NCBI GenBank assembly: GCA_023105745.1
Contig: JALGQZ010000015.1
Coordinates: forward strand, 17,086,499 to 17,150,498
Origin: Austropuccinia psidii
Taxonomy: Eukaryota > Basidiomycota > Pucciniomycetes > Pucciniales > Sphaerophragmiaceae
Direction: 5' to 3'
Length of the DNA stretch: 64,000 nt
Each line of letters begins with the position of its first letter. The first letter of the stretch is position 1. Position numbers and translations under genes: made by a program. Shown here piece after piece: positions 9,384 through 22,156 of the stretch. The notes under the pieces were generated by a model. The model was not told where the DNA came from, searched no databases, and saw only the letters and a list, made by a program, of their open reading frames with translations.

Positions 9384-11194
9384 TGTGAGCCTTAGAGGTA
9401 ATTTCATATACCCAAAAGACCACAAATACAAAAATAACATATTAATATAAATAAAATGAATCTATTTATATTATTAAAATAAAAATATAAATATAAATAT
9501 AAAATTATATTAAAAATAAAAAATTAATTACAATTTAAGAATAAAAATACATTGAATTTTGTAAGTATATAATTACATTTATACTTGAAAAAATTAAGTA
9601 AAAATCAAATTTTAACAAAATTGTGAAAAAATAAAAAATTTGGAAAAAAGTTAAATAAAAATTATTATAACTTTTTATTCAATAAATAAACACATAAAAA
9701 TTATTTCACCATTGGATTCCTCATAAAAAATCAGGTGGGGTCACCTCTGAGTGAAATTCTTGTAACTCAACTCTAAATAAGCTTAAATTAAGTTTTTAGT
9801 ATTTTCAATACAAAAGTTGAAAATCCTCAAAACCTTAATTTAATTTACACCACATGTGGTGTTAACCATCAATTTTTGTGTTAAAATTGAGGTGTTGTGT
9901 TTAGTTTAGAAGTTATGAGGAATTGAAGTATTTTCAATTAAATTCAATTGAAATGCCAAAATGTGCACATGTATTACATAAGTGAACTTTGATTTACATA
10001 TGAGGTGTCAATTATTACTGTATTGTACTGTACAATTGAATTGAATTACATATGTAAATTATAAGTATAATACATGATGAGGAATTAAAGGAAAAACAAA
10101 TTTAGGGGGGAAAAGGAACTCCAGCTCTAAGGGGGAGCTAGACCCCCGAAATCCTTGCTGACAGGCGTGGGATGTCAAAATTCACGCAAAAGTTCATCAC
10201 TTTTGGCCTGGAATTGAGTTAAAGGGTCTGTGGACTCAATTGATGATGAGGTTTTGATACCAACTGGGGTAGTTTTAGCTGTTGCCAAGAGGGTAAAACT
10301 ACCCTTAAGATAAAACAATCATAGTAAAAACAATTTTAACTGGTTTCTACGTCTCTGACACACATTCTGACGTGTTTTGAAGGCTCTAGGCCTGGTATTG
10401 CTATAGTAATGGCTGATTTAAGGGTCTAAAATGGCTAAAAATGGCTTAAACCAGCCCTTTTTGGTCTAAACCAGGGTTCAATGATGCCATAATTGGCTTT
10501 TCTGTTGTCAGACTGTTTTTCACGACTGACAAGAGTAAATTTTACTTTTGGAGTAAGAGAATTGATAGCTATAAAAGAATGTCTTCTTTGCCCCACTTTT
10601 CTCTTCATGTTAGAATCTTTTCCTTTTATTAATTAGTTTAAACACTGTTAAACCAATCAATCAAAGATTCCAACCACCTTTTTGAATCATTTTAATCCTT
10701 TTAACCACGTGAAAAAATCATTATAATCATTGTTTGTAACTCTTATAATCATTTTTACCCCTGAACCGCCCCAAAAGTGAATTAAAGCATCTTTCATCAC
10801 TGTAAACTTTGTCACTTTGTTTCCAAATTCACTCTGGTCACTTTTGGGCGTGTTTTATCTTTAATATTCTTTTTAAAGACTTTGTTCTTTAATTAATTGC
10901 TTGCAGTTCTTTGCTCAATTAATTCCAATTGAAATTGCTCTTGAAGAAATTTCTTTTGTAGCCTTAAAATATCTCTTGTAGAGTATTTTTTGGATAAATT
11001 TTTATTGTTGGTAAAACAATAAATTTTTATAATATTATTGTTTTAGACTCATAAAGTTATAAACAATAAAATTGGTGTGTTTTCTCTTAAAAATAATATT
11101 TCATACTATTTTTAACTGAATTTTACCTTATACAAATTTTGAGGACAGGAAAAGTACTTGATTTTTAATCAAAGTTTCATATCCACACCTTACA
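9384..11194 (+). repeat. Extra family 1 LTR flanked by CTGGG (1811 bp)
   Basis: A complete LTR (TGTGAGCC...CCTTACA) with no internal region. CTGGG lies at 9379-9383 and 11195-11199. CTGGG is part of the interrupted family B RT gene, so it is a genuine target duplication. It has a short deletion near 10100 relative to the 3' LTR. Confidence 0.93.
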
Positions 11195-11199
11195 CTGGG

Positions 11200-14027
11200 A
11201 CTGGCTGGATAAGCTGGTCTTCTAGGTACTGGAGGATATGGTCTGTCCATATTAAGAGTAATATCAAATTCATGTCCCCTTATAGCACCTAATGGCTCAT
11301 TATCAGAGCCAAATTCATTATTGTATGTGTATAACACATTAATAAGTTCATTCCTCATCTTTGGTGACAATGATGGATTAATTTCTGCTTCAACAAGTTG
11401 ATTAGACACAAATTACTCCTTATAAGTATCATTTTTAGAAGATACTATTGATATTTGTTTTAGCATATTGGAAAAAGAAAATTTTTGTCTTTTGTTCTCT
11501 CCAATTGTGAAATATCTGTCTTTATGGTTATTGATGTCAATACCATAAATATTCAAGTAATCATTTCCAAAAATGATATGCTGAGATGTGCAATTGTCCA
11601 TCACCACAATCTCAGTTTTCACTCCTATGCTTCCTGCTGGGTGTGGAAATACAAGATTAGTGTCTAATATACTCAAGGGGTACATATTGTTCCTGGAATT
11701 ACTAAATTGCACACCTTCTATTGGTAATAGATGGTTTTTCCATTCAGGAAGTATAACTTGGAGATAATCGTTTCCCACAAAAGTGCCAAATGCCCCTGTA
11801 TCTAAAGTGACTTTGGCTTCAATATCATTCATCAAAACTGATGTGATACAGGAGGCTCCAGAAGTATAACCTTTTCCTCTAGCAGGTTTGGTCTTACACA
11901 TCCTGGCATCCTGGATATTGATCAGGTTGTAGCAATCTTCACTTTACTGTGGTAAGTGGGTATGGACTTCTGTGACCTCAAAGAAAGCTGTGATGTTTTC
12001 AATGGGATAGTCCTCCACTGGTGTGTCTTCAGAGATTGCAGAATCTTGATCAGATTCTTCTTTCTCTTCAGCACAAGGAACTTCTTCAATGACTTGAACT
12101 TCATTGATTTTTGTATTTTTGGTGCAGGTGTTGGCTAAATGTGAAGTACTTCCACATTTATGACACTTCAAGACAAGTTTTTCTGGTCTTCTGTCCTCTC
12201 TGGGAAGCTTTGAGACCATCGTTGATTCCATAGGGATTTTAGTCCAAGTTTTACCAATTCTTGTCCTGGTAATGATATCTTCCATTGCATTAATGTAGTC
12301 CTCTGTTGAACAGGATTCCACACATCTGCTTTTGATAGCATTTTCCAGTTCTCCTCCACACTTTCTTAATATTTTCATATTAATCATAGTGTCAGACATA
12401 TCTGGGTGTAAAGCAGATAATCTGTCTTTCTGCTTGAAGAACCAAGTAAGTGTTTTATGTTTCTCTGAGTTAAAAATGGCATTTTCAAAATCATTTTCCA
12501 TTTTAAACCTCCAAGAATTGTTGGCCCATTTGGTAATCACTTCAGACTTCCACCAAGACCAATCATGTTTCCCATGATCCATTCTCATCTTGTATTACCA
12601 TTTCTTTGCAGTTCTGGTAAACAGAGAGTGTAATTTTCCCTCTATGATTTCATCAGGTATATGAAAGTCTTCTTTCAACATATCAATAGTCCTGATGAAC
12701 TCAATATGGTTGTATTCACCTTCACCAGAGAATGTTGGCCATTCCTCCAATTTGGGAATATCTTTTGCATAGATAACATTTTCTCCTAAGAATGGGGTCA
12801 AACTTCCTTTAACAGAAGGTTTTTCTTCAGTCAAAGGTGTAGAATGTCTTGGCATATGTGGTACATAATTCTTATTAATTTGTTCTACATTCACAATGAT
12901 TTTATTTTTTAGCTTCTGCCTTTCACTGTCACTTTTTGCTAAATGTGTAGCAAACTGATTGGTACTTTCAGCTATTTCTAAGACATGATCTTTTAGAATT
13001 TTAAGTTGATCATTCATTTTAAAAATGGAAAGATCTTCCATTTCATCATTCTGAACCTGACATGTACTTTCAATTCTGCTACATGTATTAATAATTGAAT
13101 CAAGTCTGGCATTTGCCACCTGATACCATTAGTATATCTTTTGTCATTTCTTTTTAATTCACTTATGTCTGATATAAGCTTATTTATCTTTGCATCAAAT
13201 TTACCAAGGGCTACATGAATATCAGATTGAACATAATGTATCTGATCTATTATTTCTTTGGAAAAGTTCTGTTCATCCTTTCCTGCTCTTTGGCTGTAAA
13301 TTCCATCAAAGTCCTGGCCATGTTGAATACACTGTCCATGGCTGAAGGCTCCAATTTGAGGATCCTGTACCCTTGTGGATAAGGTCTGTTCCAATTGGCT
13401 TTGCCTTTTCCCTTGCTTTGATGGTTCTTGGGACCTCTTTGCTTCCTCTGAGGCCCTTTGAGCTTGTCCTTGGACACTTCTGGAGCTGGTTTGGAGCTGG
13501 TAGACGCCACTGGGGCCTCTGTCTCCAAAGCCGGAGTCATTTCCAACTCTTTCTTCTGGTCTATGGATAAAAGACTTTGGTTATTCAACCAATTCTTTAT
13601 CTTTTTGACCTTGTCTTTGCAAGACAATGGGCTCCAACCTCCTAAGAGTTCTATGGTCTTCTCCTGACCCAGAAAGCTCTTGATGTGTAAGTAGGAGTTC
13701 ATGGCCCCCTGCCAAAGGCTTGGGCATATTTCCCACTCCTCTTCTTTGACTGCTCTGAACCAATTTTTGTATTGAAATTGATATATTTCTATTGCTGCCA
13801 CTTGAAAATGGTTCAGCCCTAGAAATATTATCATTAATCAGTACAGGCTCAGAATTTGCATCAAAATCTGTGGGTACAGACCTTGGGGAATGGGGGGCAA
13901 CTCTGGCATCCTCCTAATGTGTCTTTTTTGAGGAAGACTTGGAACTTCTGTATTTGGTCTTGCCTCTTCCTTGTCCAAATCCATCTGGTTTGACTGAATA
14001 GTTTCTTCCATTTCTGGTATGCACCAT
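11200..14027 (-). pseudogene. gag-pol of family B (decayed and truncated)
   Basis: The Gag start M-V-H-T-R-N-G lies at 14027-14025 and matches the M-P-S-T-R-S-G start of family 1. The frame soon meets TAG near 13917. Downstream pieces are a coiled-coil region (about 13119-12595), capsid and a CCHC knuckle C-H-K-C-G-S-T-S-H (about 12170-12130), protease with a normal D-T-G near 11800, and the N-terminus of RT ending P-A-Y-P-A-S-P where the LTR cuts in. Several stops and frameshifts separate the pieces. Confidence 0.88.
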
Positions 14028-14236
14028 TTTCACGTCAATTCAAAGATAAAAAGTGAAAATATAAGATAAACACACAGCTTTCGATGGTAATTTATTTTTT
14101 TCTGAGTTAAATAAGGTGCCTCTTTCAGCAATTTGCACCTCAATACTGTCTTCAGATTCTGCTTCTGGAGATTCTGGACTAGTGAGATATCTTTTACTGA
14201 GTCTGTTTCCAGCCGCACAGTATTTGATTAAAGACA
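13250..14236 (-). pseudogene. Accessory frame of family B (spliced model, one stop)
   Basis: On the minus strand an acceptor TTTTCTCTAG is followed by TGTCTTTAATC, so A|TG splicing would open the frame here as in the other families. A second intron, 14075-13994 (GTGTGT...ATTCAG), would remove the Gag ATG and joins the exons in frame; the acceptor choice is not unique. A TGA just before codon M-I-I-F-L-G (13834) breaks the frame. The following 194 codons contain W-Q-G-A-M-N-S-Y-L, S-F-L-G, G-W-S-P-L, K-G-K-G-K and Y-P-Q-G-Y-R-I, matching family 1. Confidence 0.62.
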
Positions 14237-14593
14237 CTAGAGAAAAATTATTTCTTATACTTTTTTTAAAATATTTTTAAAGATTTTTTATAAGTTTTAT
14301 ATTTTTCCAATATTAAAAAATATTATTCTTTTTAAAGAAAAGAATTAAAATTTAAGATTTTGAATGAAAATTAATTCAGAGTAACTCAAAGAATAATTTT
14401 ATAAGTTTTCGGATGTGAAAAAGCCACCTGTAAAAACAGTATAAAATTAAACCAAATTCCTCAATGAAAAAGATTTCCAAAACAATCTCAAAAATAAAAA
14501 TTATGTTAGCTTTAAAATGAAAGAAAAAAATATTATTAAATTAATATATTTTATAACTTAAAAATATATTAATTAAGGGTACAAGGTTCAAAA

Positions 14594-14613
14594 AACACAG
14601 CCAGGCCCCCAAA
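14594..14613 (-). other. Primer-binding site region, family B
   Basis: The minus strand reads TTTGGGGGCCTGGCTGTG directly after the LTR end ...TCTTACA. It is nearly identical to the same site in families 1 and 2. Confidence 0.7.
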
Positions 14614-16522
14614 TGTAAGATGTGACTATGAAACTGATGATAATATTACTATTAATCAACAGTACTATGTCTGCTCTTATGAAATATAATAATAAAATAT
14701 TATTATAACAACAGTTACATAATTAAATAATCATTTCTTTCACGTGTTAAACACTACTAGTAATCTTAACAGTAAGAAGTAATTGTCTACAAGAATCAAT
14801 TACAAGAAGATTTTAATAATAAAACTTCTTTTATTAAAATAATAAAATTATCTTTTGCAAGAACAATTCTAAAAATAATTCTTGAAGAAAAGTAATTATT
14901 TAGAGAAAAACTTTAAGAATTAAGGGTAAATCACTCACTAATATTCCAAAGAGCTTATTGAAAGATAAGATAGAGACATTTGATGTAGAATTCTGGATTT
15001 AAGGGATCAAAATGTATTTATAACAGTATTACAACAATATATAGTTGGATTCTATGATGTGACGTCTTTCTGTTTTATTCTGAAAGAATTAAAACACTTA
15101 ATAATAGTTTTAACTAATACTTACTTGTTGGTAACAATGATTTAAATGATAATAAGATGATTTGATATGGAAAAAACAGCAAGAGGAGGCCTCTTTTAAG
15201 TCAACAACAGCTCACAGAGGCGTGCCATGGCGCAAACTGAAAAACCAGTGAATGAGAAAACAATAAACCCTTTTGGATTGTTGATTGCATCATCTGTTGT
15301 CACATAAGATTATCATAATTACTTAATTGATGCTTTTACGTGACTAGCAACCCCAATATGGTTGAGAATAAAAGGAGTAACATCTGTAAATCTTTTTTTA
15401 TTCCAAAATAATCATTGATTTATCAAATCTATCAATGTTATTGGCAATTTCATCACAGGTTGTAATTACTGTGAATTTTTGAAGATTCAGTGTTTCACGT
15501 AGAATAGTCAAAAATGGACTGTGAGTAAAACTTTTAATTTTACTAGTAAAACTGCAATTCTTTTTGGTTTTACCATGGATAATACAGTTCTCCATTGGTC
15601 CTTAAAGCTTCAGAGAGATCCATTAATAATTGTATTTTTAATGAATTTTTGTAGTTTTTACCTCATTTCTATGTAGAATTGCAAATATCAGTGTTTAACT
15701 GGTTTCTATGAGGTAAATCAATGGATACAAGTCCAAAAAGGGTTTTAATTGGTCTATTGGGGTTTATCCATGAAAAATCATTAAGAATTGACATGGTTAC
15801 AGGAGTCTAAGTAGCTCTTTACCTCCTTGGCATGTCAAAATAGCAGGTTATTTGCTATTTTCTTAAGATTTACTGTAGTTGTAACATGGTAACCAAGTTC
15901 CCAAAGTGTTTTAGCTTACTAATTGGGCCACAATCAGCCATTTATCCAAGCTTTGGAGCTGTCCACACCTCTGAGACCTCAGAAGTTGGGTACCCTGGCT
16001 CTCTTTGATGTCTTTTGTCCTCCTTGCTTATTTTTCACGTCAAAATAGAAATTTAAGCTTAGAGTGAGATATCCACTATGGGTGTACCAAAGGTCCATGT
16101 AAGAATACCATGATATTAAGTGCTCAAAACATGAATAACACTATTCTTAGTGTATACGTAACATGGGATTTCTCACATTCCCATTATTTTGGTGTGAAAT
16201 TAAGAAAAACAAAAATTTTCACAGATCTTTTATGAGGTATTGATGATGTGTTATTCAAGTATTTTCCATATTACCACCTCAAAGAGTTAATTTGAGCTTA
16301 TTCACTCTATGGAGCTACCCTAGGTGAATTTTTGTGCAGAATCCAAATCTGCCCTTAAATCCGTGGATTTACTTACTCAATAAAAAGTTATTCATCTTTT
16401 CTGAAATCAAAAATGATGAATTTTGGATATATGCATGACTTATGATTTATGCATAATTCAAAATTTATTATTAAGATAATTGTGGCCTATTTGGGTATGT
16501 AAAATATACCTCAAGGCTCACA
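14614..16522 (-). repeat. 5' LTR of family B (1909 bp)
   Basis: Sense runs TGTGAGCCTTGAGG...CATCTTACA on the minus strand. Its ends resemble family 1 (TGTGAGCCTTAGAGG...CACCTTACA), which supports a common origin. A related solo LTR lies at 49394-51418. Confidence 0.88.
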
Positions 16523-17302
16523 TCTCTATTTTCATTGGATTCTCTTGTTTCTAATTTATAGATAATCTATTTATTAATATAATTAACATTAATAACCCAC
16601 CATATACCTTGTTTGAAATTTAATATGTGCTTTCAAAGCCACATCAAAGAACCAATACAGATGGTATTGACTTTCTTAAGCAACAATCCAACCAACAGAG
16701 TTTACTTTCTCACACTTTCAAGATGGAAAAGTTCCATCCACCTCTTTTAACCCTAATTGGAGCTAAACAAAGGATTCTCCATGGAAACCTGCCCCAAAAA
16801 TCCTATCCTCTGATTTCTCATGTGGCTAAGCTGTCTCCTGCTGGAAATAACAATCACTCTTATTGATACACCTATCACTATAATCTTTTTATTGTTTATT
16901 ATAGTCACCCGATTCATAATTAGTGCAACAAAGGATTTAAGGAGACTATTAACCATTATTCCAAAATATCGTAGAACTTTTGATATTCATCATTTAGTTT
17001 CAACATGTCAAAATTCTAGTTCTAGCTAGAAATTTTCCTCTTATCATTAAAATATAAGCTCATCCTCATATATATATTATATATTCATAAGAATTATTTT
17101 TCATTTTTTTCTGAATGATCTTTAAAAATTTCTTCTAGAATAGTTTCTCATCAGATTTTGAATAATATTTTGTAATTTTTAATCTTTTCATTAAGAAATT
17201 ATTTTGATCTCAAAAAAAAATTAGAAAATTGAATTTGATATATTAATTTGAATTTTCTATTTCAATATCTTTGATAAAAATGATTTGATAATATATATAT
17301 AT

Positions 17303-17349
<47 letters not shown>

Positions 17350-19015
17350 TACTTATAATTAATTTTATTTCAGTTTTAGGTTTTACATTTATAATGAAAA
17401 TTATTTTTAATCTTTATTTGTAACAAATATTGATTTCATTTTAATTAAAAACATTTTGAGTAATTTCTTTTCAAAAATTTCTTTTTTTTATCAAAAGAAA
17501 TTAAAAATTAAAAATAATCTTTCTTTTATTTAATCTAATACCTTTTTTTTGAATTTCAATTTTCAAGCATGAATTTATTTTGAATTAAATACATAAAAAA
17601 AATAATTTTTTTTAGGTCATGTTACATAAATATCTTCTGCATCAAAAATGTTTTTTTGAAGTTTAATTTTGGGATCATCCACTGATTTTTTTATTATTAT
17701 TTTCCCTTTATCCTTTCAAAAAACTAAGAATTAAAGACCCATTGATTATGTACTCTTTACTTGACCCATAAAAAATGGATTATTCCCTGTTTGATGAAAT
17801 AAAAACCTTATTGAATCATTTTATGAAAAAAGAATTCTTTCTGGGAAAACTGATTTCAAAACATGAAAGCAATTCATTGAGAAACTTGGACATTGAAATA
17901 CATCCGCATAGTCTCAAAATTAGTCAGATACCCTGTTCATTTCATTTAGAAATACAAAAGAAAGATTCTGACTTAAATTCATGAACCCCCACTTGGAATT
18001 GCTGTTGCAAATAAATGAAGGGATAGAATTACACCTCAAAGCCTTTTTTTACCTCTTCTCAGTTAACTCATCTGCTTGTGGCAGTATACTACAAGAGTTT
18101 AGTTATTCTTCATCTTTCTATTTCAATAAAATAACCAGGAGCAATAAACTAAATAACAAGTATTTTAGTTTATGGTAGTAGTTAGAAAGATAGTATAGAA
18201 CAATTAACCAAGTTTATGTTACATATTTGATTGTAAATTTTCTGAATAGAGCACAAAGTGATTCTGAATATTTCTACAAAACTAAAGTAAACTAGCAGGT
18301 CATGACACATAAGTAAGGGCAGTGGTTATCTAGAGTTAGTCATTGTAATCTACCTTACTAGTAAAAATTCTATTCTCCTTCTGAATTCAGACGTGGAGAA
18401 TTAGGATAATATAATAAGAGAAAGGAAAGAATCTGATTTTAGTGACAAGAGAGTCTTAGCCTATGGCTTGTTTGTTGATCAAGTGAGACAGAAACATAGT
18501 TTCCTAGTAAGAATATTCAAATCTTTTAATTGAACAAATAGTAAATATATGGGTGGAGCAATTGATTTTAATGAGTCACAGATCTTCTACTTCACTAAAT
18601 TTCAGGGACAACCCACTGTCTATTTATATCTTATGAAGATGAGTTCAACACTTGTGTTTTAACCCATGTTTACAATGAGGTAATGTCAAACTTGAGTGGT
18701 TATCTTAACTTGGTTAATACTTTGTTTGACTCACAATCTTACAACTTTTTTTATTTCAACATATATAACTCTTCCTCAACTCCAATTCGATCAAGTATTT
18801 ACAACTACTGAATGATAAGATTACCCTAGGTGGTGCGTATGCTAGATCCTGTTTGTGTTGGCAAATAGAGATTTAATATTAAGGATTGGTATAAGTTTCC
18901 CCATGTTTACTGGTGTTCTAACATATGTTATAGCTGCCACATTTTCAGTAAGTCTTCAGTAATAGTATACTAAAACACAGGGAAATTTAGACCCGGTCTT
19001 TCAATGCGAAGTTCT
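16523..19015. other. AT-rich stretch with no supported gene
   Basis: Only short frames (60-80 codons) without recognisable domains or convincing splice structure are seen. The stretch at 16.6-17.0 kb is richer in C and may be an old coding remnant, but I cannot assign it. A tetranucleotide repeat lies at 17301-17350. Confidence 0.5.
17301..17350. repeat. (ATTT)n microsatellite
   Basis: About twelve tandem ATTT units, preceded by a short AT run at 17290-17300. Confidence 0.95.
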
Positions 19016-20790
19016 TCATGTTTTTGGCTGAATCCTGACTAATTTACTATGGTGGCTATTTATTGCTTCTTTTAGCTTCATGAAATTTGGATATAAAAAG
19101 AGTCTTTCATCTCCTGTAGCCCCAAAGACCTCTTCTATCCTCTCCGTAATAGCTGCATTGAGCTCGAGGTATTGACCTCTTAACGACATGACTTCTTTTA
19201 ATTGATAAAGGTATTGCAAGGCTGTCACTGCAGCCGTCCGCTGATCCACGCTATATGTATTAATCTCCCCTTTGCTGATGATGATATCGCCTTTGACGTT
19301 TTTCAATGCGCTATCTTGAGCGATATTGATGAGTTTGTTCAGGGGCTCTAAAACCTCCTCCTTGGAGAGAACTTTACCTTGCATATCTAGTATCTTTTCC
19401 AAGTGCGGTTTAATTAAGCTGTCTTTCATAAGCTTATTTTCAATTTCTTTGGAGATTTCTGAAAAAAAGAAATTAGCTCAATAACTTTAATGTAGAATTT
19501 TTGGAAGTCCTCAATTAGAATAGCGCTCCTCACTTAGAGTTGGATAAATTTTTTTGTCAACATTCATCAATTCTGCAAAGATCAAAGCAGTATAAGTAGC
19601 CTCTTCGCACATACCAAACTTTGGGAAAAATGACAGGCATGAAAACTTACGCCTTCCCCAATCGACATTCTCATACGAGGCATCGGCTTTGAAAGACTCG
19701 GGGTGAGCATCGGCTCTATCATACAAATTTTTCCCGAGTGTTTCGAAATCTGAATATGATTGGTAAAGGGGCGTTTCCTGTTCCCGTTTGGATGCTATCA
19801 ACAGCAGATTACACAACTCCTTCTGCAACTGGGTTTCAACCAGGGTGCTTTGAAATGCTTTCTTATCTGCGATCTTCATCACTTCTTCAATACCCTTCAC
19901 CCAATCTTTCAACTCATCCGGCTTGCGAGCTATCCTTGTCGAAGCAAGGGAGTGAAAGGTTTCGATTACAATCCTCGATTGTCTGTTCGGCGTTGCGGCT
20001 TCAAAGTGTGCCTTAAAGGTGCCGATATTTCTGTCTTCCTCAGGATTTAACATGACTATTTGATTACATATATGCAAAAAATGAGATGAAAGAAAACGGA
20101 TTTAGTTGCACTTCCACTTCTTTATGCCTCTAATTAAGGAGTTTTTGGTGGAAATTCTAAGCATTCAAAAATTTGACAAACGTATCACCGTTCTTAAACG
20201 TCGATAGAAGTTGGGAAACAAGTTCGCAACTTGATCCAGTGTCTTGGAATACCATTCTGAGAGTTTTCCTGTTCCTATAGAATTCATGAAAAAAATTAGT
20301 TTTCAAAAACGGCATGTGGCAAATTCTTGTCTTGCATATCACACTCCTTTTTCGCCTTTGTTTGATAGAAAAGAAAATGAAAACTAATCCACGAACTTTG
20401 GGTCACCGCAATAGCTGCGTCCCGGTTAGACTCAAAAAGCGTAACTACTTTGGATGGACTGTTTGGACTTCTGGGGTCAGGCATGCTCTGAGAGAATAAT
20501 TTAGGTTTTTGTGCTTTAAGGTCCGCTTTCACAGTGAGGGCACTAGGAGCAGCGTTTTTTGGATCGACATGACCACCGTTTAAAGGTTCTTGAGCTGTTC
20601 CATGACCTCCTTTTCCTACACTGCCGGCGTCGGCGGCAGCAACACCCCCGCCGACCACGTCCTCAGTAGTCTTTGCACGACGAAACCAAGAAAAGGCTGG
20701 GAAACTGGCAGGTGAAGAGTTTACGTGAGGTTGGAGATAAGAAATAAGGAATAAAACAAGAACGGTTTGATTTCTGGTAGGGATCATCAT
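19016..20790 (-). CDS. Predicted secreted protein of unknown function, five exons (about 472 aa)
   Basis: I recognise no domain. The ATG at 20790 opens a signal peptide: M-M-I-P-T-R-N-Q-T, a hydrophobic core V-L-V-L-F-L-I-S-Y-L, and a likely cleavage near V-N-S. A Gly/Ala-rich segment follows, then mostly helical charged sequence. The exon model is 20790-20345, 20274-20189, 20055-19651, 19572-19534 and 19458-19016, with GT-AG introns of 70, 133, 78 and 75 bases. All junction phases agree and the sum is 473 codons. The first donor is uncertain (GTGTGA at 20344 or GTGGAT at 20392, both in phase). The last two introns are the best supported. Base composition is visibly richer in G+C than the surrounding repeats. 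In a plant-pathogenic rust such a protein would be an effector candidate; that is inference. Confidence 0.75.
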
Positions 20791-21611
20791 GTTGGCTAAC
20801 AAAACGGCGAGGTCATGCGGTTGGACGACGGGGGTGTGGAAAAATACTTGCGGGAAGAAAAGACGAGCTCATTGGGGTCACTTACATACATCAGACTAAT
20901 TTTACCCGAAAAAAGCTGGAGAAGTTAGCCTTTGAGAAACCGGAAGGTGAGAGAATGCCCAAGGCTAAGTATACGACCGTAACGAGTGGCTTGAGCATTC
21001 ACGTCTCGGAACCATATCCAACGCCTTGGCTAGCCGACATACTTATAAGTAACTGAATGAATGTACATGTATGTAAGTTAAGAGTCCAGGGTGCCTCCTT
21101 GACGGTTGAGGAGGCGGCCTACATCTTCAGCAGTCGTCCCAACTCCAAGGATAGGCTCCTCCAGGCAAACATCTTGTAGGAATCTCATGGATGATCAGAT
21201 ACTCCATGGTTTTTCAACAAGCCTAGTGCACTTTTGAGATAGGATTGCTAGAATTATTCTGATCCTAAGATGCTTTGATGGTGTTAGATCACGTTCTTTG
21301 ACAAATGGCACTGCTTGGCTTGTAGTCATGGTATTGCATGCGCAAAATAAAGCCCGCACAAGGGGTGTATGCGGTCCAAAAGCAGTTTTGGGTCCGACTC
21401 AAGTAGAGCCAGACCCATTATGGCCGGAGCCCAATGTTCGCATGATTAATAATAAATTACTAAGGCAAAGACTGAATACTCGTGTGAGGAGTCTCAGTGC
21501 GATTCTGATAAGCTAATTCAGTCGACTGACTTACAACATGTAATACACGGGAATTTATAAAAGCAAAAATTTCGTATAAAAAACTAATCAAGACACAAGT
21601 AGAAAAATTAA
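20791..21611. other. Intergenic region upstream of the secreted-protein gene
   Basis: No gene is supported. It is more GC-balanced than the flanks and should hold the promoter of the minus-strand gene. A small inverted repeat (GCCTCC...GGAGGC, 21093-21115) is present. The open frame at 21298-21516 shows no domain and is not called. Confidence 0.5.
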
Positions 21612-22156
21612 TCAGAAAGGAGGGGCCTCATTGTCAAGCCACTCCTTCAGGCACGTCAAATGTGCTAAAGTCCTGGATCCCAAAGAAGCCCTTGTAGGAC
21701 ATTTGAGGCATCCACTATGAGAAAACACCTGCTCAACAGACACAGAAGAGGCTGGGATGCTCAAATATTTCAGTGCTACTTTGCCTAGATTTGGGAAATT
21801 GCCTGATATGATCTGTCGCTGTAATGCATTTCAGATCAGTAAGTCATCCCGTTGAGATTGCCAGTGCGATTGACATACCTTCCAATATCCAATAATGTGC
21901 TTGCCTTTGGCCACTGGGTGGTTGTTTTGCAGATAGGAGGCAATTTCATCATCTTGAGACTGAATCACATTGTAAGATGCCCCTATGGGAGGCTTTTTCA
22001 AGTGCTTGAGCAAATCAAAACTTTCAGGTTCACTCAGATTATCAGAATATAATTGGGTTTCTCCTTGGGTATGGTCAGAATCATCCATGCATCCCAATTG
22101 AGCACTCCCACACCAAAATGTCTATGATCACCTTTGCATGGTTGGGAGGGACACCT
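21612..22156 (-). pseudogene. hAT transposase, C-terminal dimerisation part
   Basis: The minus-strand translation includes D-E-I-A-S-Y-L, H-I-I-G-Y-W, then after a stop Q-R-Q-I-I-S-G, a run like Y-L-S-I-P-A-S-S-V-S-V-E and a C-terminal L-K-E-W-L-D. This is the order of the hAT dimerisation domain (D-E-x-x-x-Y, W-W/Y-W, P-A-S-S-V-x-x-E). The frame ends with TGA at 21614-21612 and contains stops and shifts. The rest of the gene lies to the right, beyond two insertions. Confidence 0.8.

Larger units (their letters stand above)
11195..16522 (-). mobile_element. Ty3/gypsy family B element, 5' part (rest lies left of the window)
   Basis: Read on the minus strand, the element has its 5' LTR at 16522-14614, then a primer-binding site, the accessory frame, gag, protease and the start of RT. 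It is broken at 11199 by the family 1 insertion. The remainder of pol should lie to the left of position 1. Proteins resemble family 1 throughout but are clearly diverged. Confidence 0.9.

Noticed and set aside
21298..21516. Small plus-strand frame upstream of the hAT remnant
   Set aside because: No domain, no homologous copy in the window and no splice or promoter context.
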